From NCBI GenBank assembly GCA_041488155.1, contig JBGPOS010000108.1, forward strand, positions 1 to 7,881: 7,881 bases of DNA, given 5' to 3'. Every line of letters starts with the position of its first letter. Position 1 is the stretch's first letter. Shown here piece by piece: positions 1 to 5,982 of the stretch. Both the position numbers and the translations under genes were made by a program. Source of the stretch: JBGPOS01 sp041488155. Lineage in GTDB: Bacteria; Chloroflexota; Dehalococcoidia; Tepidiformales; Tepidiformaceae. The notes beneath the pieces are model-generated. The model saw nothing but the letters and a program-made list of their open reading frames with translations, made no database searches and was not told the origin of the DNA.

Positions 1-18
1 CGCCCTCTGCCCTCATCT

Positions 19-273
19 GTGGCGAACGCGACGATGCAGGAGCTTCCGCCGGTGCGCGAGTCGAATCACTCACCGAGATCCATCCACACGCCCAAGGGAA
101 CGATCGCATCGAACCGGGTGAAGTCGCTGCGCGCCCGGCTCGAAGTCGGGCAGGAGGAGATGGGCAAGCGACTCGGTGTCAGCGGCCAGATGGTCGGCAG
201 CATCGAGTCCGGCCACAGCGGCATCTCGATGCGGGTACACCAGGCGCTTGAGAAGATCGAGAGCGGGCGATGA
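19..273 (+). CDS. Small XRE-like helix-turn-helix DNA-binding protein (5' end uncertain)
   Basis: Predicted small DNA-binding regulator. In the 84-residue reading the first ~33 residues are polar and proline-rich, probably disordered. Residues 34-80 look like a Cro/CI (XRE) helix-turn-helix: a leading helix with LRARL, helix 2 around QEEMGKRLG (45-53), the turn GVSG, and a recognition helix SGQMVGSIESG (55-65). This start is a GTG with no visible Shine-Dalgarno. ATG at 34 is an in-frame alternative, and the frame is open to the window edge, so the gene may begin outside. The stop overlaps the ATG of the RuvC-like gene (ATGA, 270-273), indicating translational coupling. Its position before a recombination nuclease and the packaging genes suggests a regulatory role, but operator and target are unknown. 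The fold call rests on motif reading only. Confidence 0.7.
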   Translation: MANATMQELPPVRESNHSPRSIHTPKGTIASNRVKSLRARLEVGQEEMGKRLGVSGQMVGSIESGHSGISMRVHQALEKIESGR

Positions 274-758
274 TCATCCTGGCCATCGATCCTGGAACCT
301 CCTGCGGCTTCGCGCTCGGCAACGAGCAGGTTGTCATCGCCTCGGGCGTCTGGCAGCTCGCCCCTGGCCGCGGCGAATCACCCGGCGTCCGCTACCTGAA
401 GCTCCGCGGCCGGCTCAACGAAGCGCTCCGGGCGGCCGTCACGATCGACCTCGTCTGTTTCGAGCGATCGTTTCAGCGCGGTCAGGCGGCCGTGCACATC
501 CACCACGGGCTCGTCACCCACCTGGAGTCATGGTGCGCCGAGAACCGCATCGAGCACGCCAACGTGATGGCGTCCAGTCTGAAGAAGTGGTCGACGGGCC
601 GGGGAAACGCCAGCAAGGACCAGATGCGGGATGCAGGGCTCCGGAGGTTCAAGCCCGAGAGCCTCGACGAGAACGAGATCGACGCACTGTGGATCCTGGA
701 GTGGGCGAGAGAACAGTACGGACTAAAGACATGCTCGGATCTCGCATCCAGAGGCTGA
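270..758 (+). CDS. RuvC-like Holliday junction resolvase (phage type)
   Basis: A 162-residue protein of the RuvC/RNase H-fold nuclease family, expected to cleave four-way or branched DNA using two metal ions. The N-terminal strand has the signature LAIDPGTSCGFALG with D7. A second acidic strand, LVCFERSF, carries E65. The C-terminal helix reads DENEIDALWIL, where E136 and D138 match the usual phage NEADAL motif and D133/E134 are nearby acids. A basic stretch, SLKKWSTGRGNASKD (103-117), fits the substrate-binding face. Length is close to bacterial RuvC (~170 residues). The start is fixed by the ATGA overlap with the preceding helix-turn-helix gene, and the 3' end overlaps the next helix-turn-helix gene by 28 bases. 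In phages such enzymes resolve recombination intermediates before packaging; that role here is inferred. It is too divergent in appearance to be a host ruvC. Confidence 0.87.
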   Translation: MIILAIDPGTSCGFALGNEQVVIASGVWQLAPGRGESPGVRYLKLRGRLNEALRAAVTIDLVCFERSFQRGQAAVHIHHGLVTHLESWCAENRIEHANVMASSLKKWSTGRGNASKDQMRDAGLRRFKPESLDENEIDALWILEWAREQYGLKTCSDLASRG

Positions 759-937
759 GAGAATCGCTTGGGCTCAACAGGAGACAGGCGGGCCTCATTG
801 CGGGGGTCTCGGGCTGGACGGTCCGCATCGCTGAAATGGAGCCGGAGCAGGAGCGGAAGGACGGGAAGGCCATGCGACTGCGGATACTCGCGGCGCTCGA
901 AAGAGAGATCGGCAACCGTGGCTTGACTCGCCCTTGA
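731..937 (+). CDS. Second small helix-turn-helix protein
   Basis: A 68-residue protein whose first ~37 residues resemble an XRE helix-turn-helix: RIQRLRESLGLNRRQAG, then the turn GVSG, then a recognition-helix-like segment WTVRIAEME. The remainder is a basic, probably helical tail (MRLRILAALEREIG). Aligned without gaps to residues 32-65 of the protein upstream of ruvC, I count about 11 identities in 34 positions, including LR and GVSG, so the two may be distant paralogues. The gene begins inside the end of the RuvC-like gene (28-base overlap) and has no clear Shine-Dalgarno, so coupled translation is likely. An in-frame GTG at 701 is an alternative start. Function (repressor, late activator or accessory to RuvC) cannot be told from sequence. 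Because it lies in an overlapping frame of high-GC DNA, it is less certain than its neighbours. Confidence 0.62.
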   Translation: MLGSRIQRLRESLGLNRRQAGLIAGVSGWTVRIAEMEPEQERKDGKAMRLRILAALEREIGNRGLTRP

Positions 938-1027
938 CCCCGGGCATCCGACCGGTCGCATGGCTATCTCTGTAGGCTGTACCTGTAGTTAAGATCTACT
1001 ACTCTTCCTTGAGTATGGGAACGATCG
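938..1027 (+). promoter_or_regulatory. A+T-richer spacer before the packaging genes; possible promoter region
   Basis: This 90-base gap separates the helix-turn-helix/RuvC block from HNH-terS-terL. The part from about 961 to 1016 is clearly richer in A+T than the rest of the window. It holds three copies of CTGTA (970-974, 977-981, 983-987), the palindrome AGATCT (992-997) and a small inverted repeat TACTC/GAGTA (1000-1004 and 1011-1015). TTGACC at 934-939 resembles a -35 box, but no -10 box stands at the right distance; TTAAGAT (989-995) resembles a -10 without a good -35. I therefore mark a possible regulatory site, not a defined promoter. GGGA at 1017-1020 serves as Shine-Dalgarno for the HNH gene. 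Confidence 0.3.
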
Positions 1028-1393
1028 ATGCCCTGGATGACTCCACATCCTTGCCGCTATCCCGGCTGTGGCATCCTCGTGCGTGGTCCGCGCGGACACT
1101 GTGAGGCTCACCGGAGCGTGGCCAGGCAGCGAGAGGATGAGGGGAGGCCGTCGGCTAATCGGCGTGGGTACGGCCCGGCCTGGCGCAAGAAGCGGGCCGC
1201 CTTCCTTGACGACCATCCGTGGTGTAATGTTCGCGGATGCGAGGACTCGCCCACTGAGGTGGACCACGTCATCCCGCTCAACGCGGGCGGGGTGGACGAC
1301 GAGAGCAACTACCAGGCGCTGTGCAAGACGCACCATTCGGTAAAGACCGGGAGGCATGATCGCGGGCATTCCACTGTGCACCGCGGGGGATAG
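1028..1393 (+). CDS. Phage HNH endonuclease of the packaging module
   Basis: A 121-residue HNH nuclease. An N-terminal zinc-knuckle-like set of C9, C14, C25 and H28 precedes the basic stretch GYGPAWRKKRAAFL (47-60). The HNH core follows: HPWC with C66, C71, then EVDHVIPL with D79-H80, GGVDDESNYQALC with N94, and CKTHHSVKTG with H103. C66, C71, C99 and H102 are the expected second zinc site. This is the compact HNH type that lies beside terminase genes in many HK97-like phages, where such proteins (HK97 gp74 is the studied case) work with the terminase in cos cleavage and head morphogenesis. ATG 1028 is the first start after an in-frame TGA at 1010-1012, with GGGA seven bases upstream. Its position directly before terS supports a packaging role over that of a free-standing homing nuclease. 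Confidence 0.93.
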   Translation: MPWMTPHPCRYPGCGILVRGPRGHCEAHRSVARQREDEGRPSANRRGYGPAWRKKRAAFLDDHPWCNVRGCEDSPTEVDHVIPLNAGGVDDESNYQALCKTHHSVKTGRHDRGHSTVHRGG

Positions 1394-1489
1394 GGGCTCT
1401 GAATCTCTACGGCTTTCGCCAGGGACCGGCCGAGCGGGCACGCGCGCGCGGTCGCAGGTTGATGTAATCTGTTGCCGGAGCAAAACACC
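1394..1489 (+). other. Spacer between HNH and terS; candidate cos region
   Basis: A 96-base gap without a convincing gene. It contains a small possible stem GGC/GCC (1411-1413 and 1418-1420), the palindrome CGGCCG (1427-1432), an alternating (CG)5 run (1441-1450) and the terS Shine-Dalgarno. No terminator or promoter stands out. In HK97 the HNH gene is at one genome end and terS at the other, so cos falls between them when the genome is circular; the same gene order here makes this gap the natural candidate for cos. That is inference from gene order, not a recognised cos sequence. Confidence 0.3.
1477..1480 (+). promoter_or_regulatory. Shine-Dalgarno GGAG deciding the terS start
   Basis: GGAG ends nine bases before ATG 1490. 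A longer reading frame could start at TTG 1472, but that codon lies before this site and would leave terS without one. This site therefore supports ATG 1490. Confidence 0.6.
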
Positions 1490-2008
1490 ATGCGACCGGG
1501 ACCGCCTCCCCAGCCCGTCGAGCTCAAGATCCTGCGCGGCAACCCCGGCAGGCGACCCCTGCCGAAGAATCTTGCGAAGCCCGAGCTCGGCGCGCCCTGT
1601 CCGGAGTGGCTGAGCGAGGGTGCGAAGACCCACTGGAAAACAATCGCCCCACGGCTCACGCGTCTTCGCCTACTCACCGAGCTCGATCAGTCGGCCCTCG
1701 GATGCCTCTGCGAGGCACTGAACGATCTGCGATGGGCCAACGAGACGATCGAGACGGAGGGGCGCACGCAGAAGGGCGTCGGTGGCACGGCCATCGCGCA
1801 CCCTGCAGTGCTGATCGCGCGCCAGGCCCGGGAGCACGTCCGGAAGTTCGCCGCCGAATTCGGCCTGACGCCCGCAAGCCGGTCGCGCGCTAACCTGGCG
1901 GAGAGTGAGGACGATGCGGACGGAGACGACAGGTTCCTCGGCCCGCGGCCGGCGCCGGCGCCTCCGCCGGCCACGAAAGGCCATGCCACGCGCAAGCGCG
2001 CGTCCTGA
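1490..2008 (+). CDS. terS: Phage terminase small subunit, P27 family
   Basis: A 172-residue small terminase, the DNA-recognition part of the packaging motor, expected to form a ring that binds the packaging site and hands DNA to TerL. Family signs run in order: the N-terminal PPPQPVELKILRGNPGRRPL, typical of P27-type TerS; CPEWLSEGAKTHW (about 36-48); a helical core with LTRLRLLTELDQSALGCLCEA; and the C-terminal EFGLTPASRSR. After that comes an acidic then proline/alanine-rich tail (ESEDDADGDD, then PRPAPAPPPA) ending in a basic KGHATRKRAS, plausible as the contact to TerL or portal. The start ATG 1490 has GGAG nine bases upstream. The 3' end overlaps terL by 26 bases with the start I prefer for terL, or by 95 with an upstream one. 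The acid/Pro tail seems longer than a minimal member. Confidence 0.92.
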   Translation: MRPGPPPQPVELKILRGNPGRRPLPKNLAKPELGAPCPEWLSEGAKTHWKTIAPRLTRLRLLTELDQSALGCLCEALNDLRWANETIETEGRTQKGVGGTAIAHPAVLIARQAREHVRKFAAEFGLTPASRSRANLAESEDDADGDDRFLGPRPAPAPPPATKGHATRKRAS

Positions 2009-3656
2009 GCGGAGCCTCTACTACTTCGACAGCGATGCCGCGGATCGGGCCTGCGAGTTCTTCCCGCGCTTCCTCACGCATACGAAGGGCGAGTGGGCCG
2101 GGCAGCCGTTCGCTCTGCGGCCCTGGCAGCGGCGGATCGTCAGGCGGTTCTTCGGATCGAAGCGCCTGGCCGATGGGCTCAGGCGTTACCGGACGCTCTT
2201 CCTGTTCGTTCCGAAGAAGAACGGCAAGAGCTCCTTCGCCGCCGGCTTGGCCCTGTGCATGCTCTACATCGACGGGGAGCCAGGAGCCGAGGTCTACAGT
2301 CTCGCCGGCGACCGCGAGCAGGCCAACATCGTCTTCGACCAGGCCAAGAAGATGGTGGAGGCAAACCAGGCACTCGCGGCGCGCACCGAAATCTTCAAGC
2401 GCGAGCTCTTCGTCCAGTCAACGCTCAGCTATTACCGGGTCCTCAGCGCCGATGTCCCTTCGAAGCACGGTCTCAATCCGAGTGGAATCTTCTTCGACGA
2501 GCTGCACGTCCAGGACAACCGCGAGATGTGGGACACGGTGCGCACGGGCGTCGGCGCGCGGCGCCAGGCCGTGATCGTCGCGATGACGACGGCTGGCTAC
2601 GACAAGAAGACGCTGTGCGGCGAGATGTACGACAAGGCGATCGCCGTCCGGGACGGCAAGGTCCAGGATGACGCCTTCCTGCCGGTCATCTACGGGATCC
2701 AGAAGGGGGAAGACTGGGAGGACCGCAAGGTCTGGAAGCGGGTCAACCCGAACTGGGGCGTGTCGGTCAAGGAGGATGACTTCGAGCAGCAGTATCGCGA
2801 GGCCAAGGAATCGCCCGCCTTCCAGAACAGCTTCCGCCGGCTGCGGCTGAACGAATGGCTGCAGCAGGCCGTGCGCTGGATCGACGAGAAGAAGTGGGCG
2901 GCCTGCGCCGGTCCCCTCGCCTGGCAGGAGATGGCGGCGGCGCTGCACGGCCGCTCCTGCTATGGCGCGCTCGACCTGTCGACCGTGACCGACCTGTCCG
3001 CGCTGGTCCTGCTGTTCGATTCCGAGATTGGCGCGGACGATCCCGGCTATCCGACAGAGAAGGAGATCGAGTCCGGGAAGGACCTGCCTCAGATCCCCGG
3101 CTTCGAGTACGGTGACCCGCTGCCGAGCTACGACGTGCTGCCATACTTCTGGTGTCCGGAGGAGGGCATTCGGATCCGAACGCAAAAGGACCGCGCCCCC
3201 TATGACGTCTGGAGCAAGGAGGGCGCGCTCATTGCCACGGAAGGGGACGCCGTAGACCACGGCGCCATCCGGAAAAAGATCCAAGATCTGGGGCAGGACT
3301 ACCGGATCCAGGAGATCGCGGTAGACGCCTGGAACGCGCACAAGCTCATCACCGAGCTCGAACAGGAGGACGGCTTCACGGTCGCGCGGGTCAGCCAGGG
3401 GTTCGGTGCGATGACGGCCCCGACCAAGGCTCTCGATGTCTTGTACCGGCATCGGCAGATCCGGCACGGAGGGCATCCAGTGCTTTCCTGGTGCGCCGAC
3501 AATGTGAGCGTCGATAAGGACGCATACGACAACTGGAAACCAAGCAAGAAGAAAAGCCGGGAACGAATAGATGGTATAGTCGCACTTGTCATGGCGCTGG
3601 CCCGTGCCCTGGTGAGCGAGGGAACAATCGAGGATGTCAGAATCGAAACCCTCTGA
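1983..3656 (+). CDS. terL: Phage terminase large subunit (HK97-like ATPase/nuclease)
   Basis: Packaging motor protein: it cuts concatemeric DNA and pumps it into the prohead through the portal. With this start it has 557 residues. It opens with the family pattern YYFDSDAADRACEFF (13-27) and TKGEWAGQPFALRPWQ (34-49). The ATPase has Walker A VPKKNGKS (76-83), Walker B GIFFDELH (168-175; D172, E173) and coupling motif MTTAG (201-205). The RNase H-like nuclease has D331 (ALDLS), D448 (IAVDAWN) and D530 (RERIDGIVALVMAL). All key residues are present, so it looks active. Residues ~347-386 form an acidic, Pro/Gly-rich segment after the first nuclease strand that looks like an insertion. Start is uncertain: ATG 1914 (GGAG ten bases upstream) and GTG 1905 would add an Arg-rich leader. 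ATG 1983 is preferred because it begins just before the conserved part, though its AAAGG is only two bases away. Confidence 0.96.
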   Translation: MPRASARPERSLYYFDSDAADRACEFFPRFLTHTKGEWAGQPFALRPWQRRIVRRFFGSKRLADGLRRYRTLFLFVPKKNGKSSFAAGLALCMLYIDGEPGAEVYSLAGDREQANIVFDQAKKMVEANQALAARTEIFKRELFVQSTLSYYRVLSADVPSKHGLNPSGIFFDELHVQDNREMWDTVRTGVGARRQAVIVAMTTAGYDKKTLCGEMYDKAIAVRDGKVQDDAFLPVIYGIQKGEDWEDRKVWKRVNPNWGVSVKEDDFEQQYREAKESPAFQNSFRRLRLNEWLQQAVRWIDEKKWAACAGPLAWQEMAAALHGRSCYGALDLSTVTDLSALVLLFDSEIGADDPGYPTEKEIESGKDLPQIPGFEYGDPLPSYDVLPYFWCPEEGIRIRTQKDRAPYDVWSKEGALIATEGDAVDHGAIRKKIQDLGQDYRIQEIAVDAWNAHKLITELEQEDGFTVARVSQGFGAMTAPTKALDVLYRHRQIRHGGHPVLSWCADNVSVDKDAYDNWKPSKKKSRERIDGIVALVMALARALVSEGTIEDVRIETL

Positions 3657-3831
3657 TCCGTCCGGCGGCTCGCAGCCCAATCGACCGCGGGACTATTCCA
3701 TCGCCTTCCTGGCCGCGGGCATCGCCGCAATCACGGTCGGTGCCGGCCTCTTCCACCCGGGAGCTGGCCTCATCCTCATGGGCGTGACGCTGACGGTGAT
3801 CGGCATCGTCGGTGGTCCGAGGCGCACGTGA
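3634..3831 (+). CDS. Small two-helix membrane protein between terL and portal
   Basis: A 65-residue protein I cannot assign to a family. Residues 1-20 are polar (Ser, Pro, Asn, Arg; no hydrophobic run). Residues 21-40 (YSIAFLAAGIAAITVGAGLF) and 43-61 (GAGLILMGVTLTVIGIVGG) are two hydrophobic segments separated by HP, followed by a basic PRRT. This reads as a membrane hairpin, probably with both ends in the cytoplasm by the positive-inside rule. The start ATG has GAGGGA (3618-3623) ten bases upstream and overlaps the end of terL by 23 bases; its TGA overlaps the portal GTG (GTGA, 3828-3831). Such tight fit argues for a real, co-translated gene. A holin-like, membrane-tethering or superinfection-exclusion role is conceivable, but nothing in the sequence selects one. 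Confidence 0.78.
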   Translation: MSESKPSDPSGGSQPNRPRDYSIAFLAAGIAAITVGAGLFHPGAGLILMGVTLTVIGIVGGPRRT

Positions 3832-5924
3832 TCATCGAACAACTCGGCCGCGCGATCGATTTCGCCCGCCGCTCCATCGAGAATCCCGCTGCGCCGTTCT
3901 TCGAGGGCGTCCAGAACCTCTTCGACGGTGGCGGCCCATCCAAGAGCGGCATCACGGTCAACCAGGAGACCGCCACCAGGCTCTCGGCCTTCTGGCGCGG
4001 CGTGCGCCTCCTTTCCGAGACCCTCGCCTCAGTCCCGCTCTGCCTGTACGAGCGCCAGGAACCGCGCGGCCGCCGCAAGGCGACCGAGCATCCGCTGTTC
4101 TACCTCCTGCACGACGAGCCGAACCCCGAGATGACGTCATTTTTCGCGCGCGAGTGCATGCAGGCTCAGGTCGTCACGCACGGCAACGGCTACGCAGCGA
4201 TCCGACGCGACGCCGGCGGGCGCACCCGGGAAATCTGGCCGCTCATCAGCGGGCGTGTCGAGCCGAGGCGCAGCCAGGACGGCGGCCTCATTTACTGGGC
4301 CACCCTGAACGACGGCAGCCGGGAGCCCTGGGCGCCGGCCGAGATCCTGCACGTGCCCGGCCTCAGCTTCGACGGGATCAAGGGCAAGTCGGTGCTGAGA
4401 GCGACGCGCGACGTCATCGGAGCCGGCCTGGCGGCACAGGACTACGGTGCGACCTTCTTTCGTCATGGCGGGCGCGTGCCTGGCGTCGTCGAGACGCAGC
4501 TCACCAAGATGGATCCCGACACGAAGAAAAACCTTTCGGAGACTTGGCTGTCAGGGCGGAATGACAACTGGCACCAGGTAGCCTTCCTGCCCAAGGGCAT
4601 GAAGTATACGGACGTGGGCGTCTCGCCAGACGATGCCCAGTTCCTCGAGACGCGCAAGTTCACTGTGCCGGAGATCGCCCGCATCCTGGGGGTCCCGCCG
4701 CACCTGCTCTATGACCTCGAGCGCGCGACCTTTTCGAACATCGAGATGCAGTCGCTTGAGTTCATCATTTACACGATGCGACAGTATTTCGTCCGCTGGG
4801 AGCAGGAGCTCAATCGTAAACTCCTGACTCCGGAGGAACGCCGGACGTACTACTTCGAGTTCAACGCGGACGGCCTGATGCGGGGTGATGCGGCCGCGCG
4901 CGGGACCTTCTATTCGCTGGGCCGGCAGTGGGGGTTCCTCAGCGCCAATGACATCCGGGATCTTGAGAACCAGCCGGGCATCGGCAAGGCCGGCGATGTC
5001 TATCTGACGCCGATCAACATGGCGAACGCCGAGGAGCTGGTCGGGGCCGCGCCGGGGCAACCCGCGCTCGTCGCCCGGCAGCTCCTGCAGCTGATGGGGA
5101 CACCGGAAGCGCTGCAGCGGACGCTTCCGCCGGCGCCGACGGCCCGGGTAGTCCGCGAGCTGGCGGCGCGCACCGGGATCCGCGGTCTCAGGCTGAGGCG
5201 CCGGATCCGCAAGGCCCAGATACAGATCATCGAGGACCGCGCGCACGTTATCGTCAAGCGCGAGATTGGGGCGATCGAGAAGGAACTGAAGGCGCTGGCC
5301 GGCCGGGATGGGCGCAACCGAAGAGATCTGCCCAGCCTGCGCCAGGCGATCGATGAGTTCTATGCCGAGCATGCCGGCTGGTCGGGCCGGAAGATGCACC
5401 CGATCGTCCATGCCTATGCCGAGATCATTACCGGGGCGATGGCCGACGAACTGGGCATGGACCCCGGTGATTCATTGCCGCCCGAGCTCGACCGCTTCGT
5501 CTCGGATTACTCCAAACGATTCGGGATCCGCGAGGCCTCCGAGGGGCGGCTGCAGATCCTCGCGCTGACCAAAGAGGGCGACGACGAGGAAATCGCGGCC
5601 GCGGTCCACGCCAGGCTCGGAGACTGGGACGAGAAGCGCGCCGGGAAGATTGCCGCCATCGAAGCGACCCGCCAGATGTCGGCAGTCGCGAAAGTCCTGT
5701 ATGTCGCCGCGGGCGTCACCGTGCTGCGCTGGGTTGCGAGTGCCGGTGCCTGTCCGTTCTGCGCCTCCATGGATGGCCGAGTCGCCGGTGTCGAGCAGAA
5801 CTTCGTGTCGGCTGGCGATGGCGTCGACGGCGGCGCCGATGCCGGTGCGCCACTCAAGCCATCCGACAACATCGGGCACCCGCCGCTGCACGACAACTGT
5901 AACTGCGACATCGTGGCGGACTGA
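3828..5924 (+). CDS. Portal protein fused to a Mu gpF-like minor head domain
   Basis: A 698-residue, uninterrupted protein of two parts. Residues ~40-400 are an HK97-type portal: NQETATRLSAFWRGVRLLSETLASVPLCLYER (split here only by description; ~45-76), HPLFYLLHDEPNP (88-100), HGNGYAAIRRD (118-128), EILHVPGLSFDGIKGKS (172-188), and the channel/clip part FTVPEIARILGVPPHLL (278-294). It forms the dodecameric entry ring for DNA at one capsid vertex. Residues ~400-460 are a basic linker. Residues ~460-698 are helical and end in a MuF-like module: WVASAGACPFCASMDGRV (C642, C645) and HPPLHDNCNCDIV (H684, H688, C691, C693), probably a metal site. MuF-type proteins are minor head components used in prohead assembly. 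Usual HK97 portals are roughly 400-450 residues, so the extra ~250 are a genuine fusion. The start is GTG, overlapping the upstream TGA by four bases. Confidence 0.93.
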   Translation: MIIEQLGRAIDFARRSIENPAAPFFEGVQNLFDGGGPSKSGITVNQETATRLSAFWRGVRLLSETLASVPLCLYERQEPRGRRKATEHPLFYLLHDEPNPEMTSFFARECMQAQVVTHGNGYAAIRRDAGGRTREIWPLISGRVEPRRSQDGGLIYWATLNDGSREPWAPAEILHVPGLSFDGIKGKSVLRATRDVIGAGLAAQDYGATFFRHGGRVPGVVETQLTKMDPDTKKNLSETWLSGRNDNWHQVAFLPKGMKYTDVGVSPDDAQFLETRKFTVPEIARILGVPPHLLYDLERATFSNIEMQSLEFIIYTMRQYFVRWEQELNRKLLTPEERRTYYFEFNADGLMRGDAAARGTFYSLGRQWGFLSANDIRDLENQPGIGKAGDVYLTPINMANAEELVGAAPGQPALVARQLLQLMGTPEALQRTLPPAPTARVVRELAARTGIRGLRLRRRIRKAQIQIIEDRAHVIVKREIGAIEKELKALAGRDGRNRRDLPSLRQAIDEFYAEHAGWSGRKMHPIVHAYAEIITGAMADELGMDPGDSLPPELDRFVSDYSKRFGIREASEGRLQILALTKEGDDEEIAAAVHARLGDWDEKRAGKIAAIEATRQMSAVAKVLYVAAGVTVLRWVASAGACPFCASMDGRVAGVEQNFVSAGDGVDGGADAGAPLKPSDNIGHPPLHDNCNCDIVAD

Positions 5925-5947
5925 TCTTGGGAACGCAACTTACCATC

Positions 5948-5982
5948 GGGCGCGATAGCGCGCCCCGAGCTGGAGGTGATCA
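5948..5982 (+). promoter_or_regulatory. Hairpin followed by very strong Shine-Dalgarno
   Basis: In the 58-base gap after the portal gene, GGGCGCG (5948-5954) and CGCGCCC (5959-5965) form a perfect 7-bp G/C stem with loop ATAG. No T-run follows, so it is not a normal intrinsic terminator. Seven bases later GGAGGTGATC (5972-5981) is complementary over ten bases to the usual 3' end of 16S rRNA (GATCACCTCC), with six bases between GGAGG and ATG 5983. This predicts very high translation of the next gene. The hairpin may protect or mark a processed mRNA 5' end. Confidence 0.6.

Noticed and set aside
176..730. The upstream two thirds of the open frame that ends at 937
   Set aside because: It overlaps ruvC out of frame and is Arg/Ala/Pro-rich nonsense. 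Only the part from 731 shows a helix-turn-helix pattern.
96..1027. An 11-base direct repeat GGGAACGATCG at 96-106 and 1017-1027
   Set aside because: A window of this size is expected to contain several 11-base repeats by chance. One copy lies in coding sequence and the other forms the HNH ribosome-binding region.
1441..1450. (CG)5 run as a Z-DNA or special structural element
   Set aside because: Ten alternating bases are unremarkable in DNA this rich in G+C; mentioned only as part of the candidate cos gap.
2418..3680. A 420-codon open frame on the minus strand opposite terL
   Set aside because: It is a high-GC shadow of terL. The product shows no family motif, and the sense frame has all terminase motifs.
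4551..5411. A 286-codon minus-strand frame opposite the portal gene
   Set aside because: It is a shadow of a clear portal frame, with no recognisable domain and no independent spacing or start signals.
5948..5965. Hairpin as an intrinsic transcription terminator
   Set aside because: The stem is good, but no T-run follows and the operon continues with co-oriented head genes.
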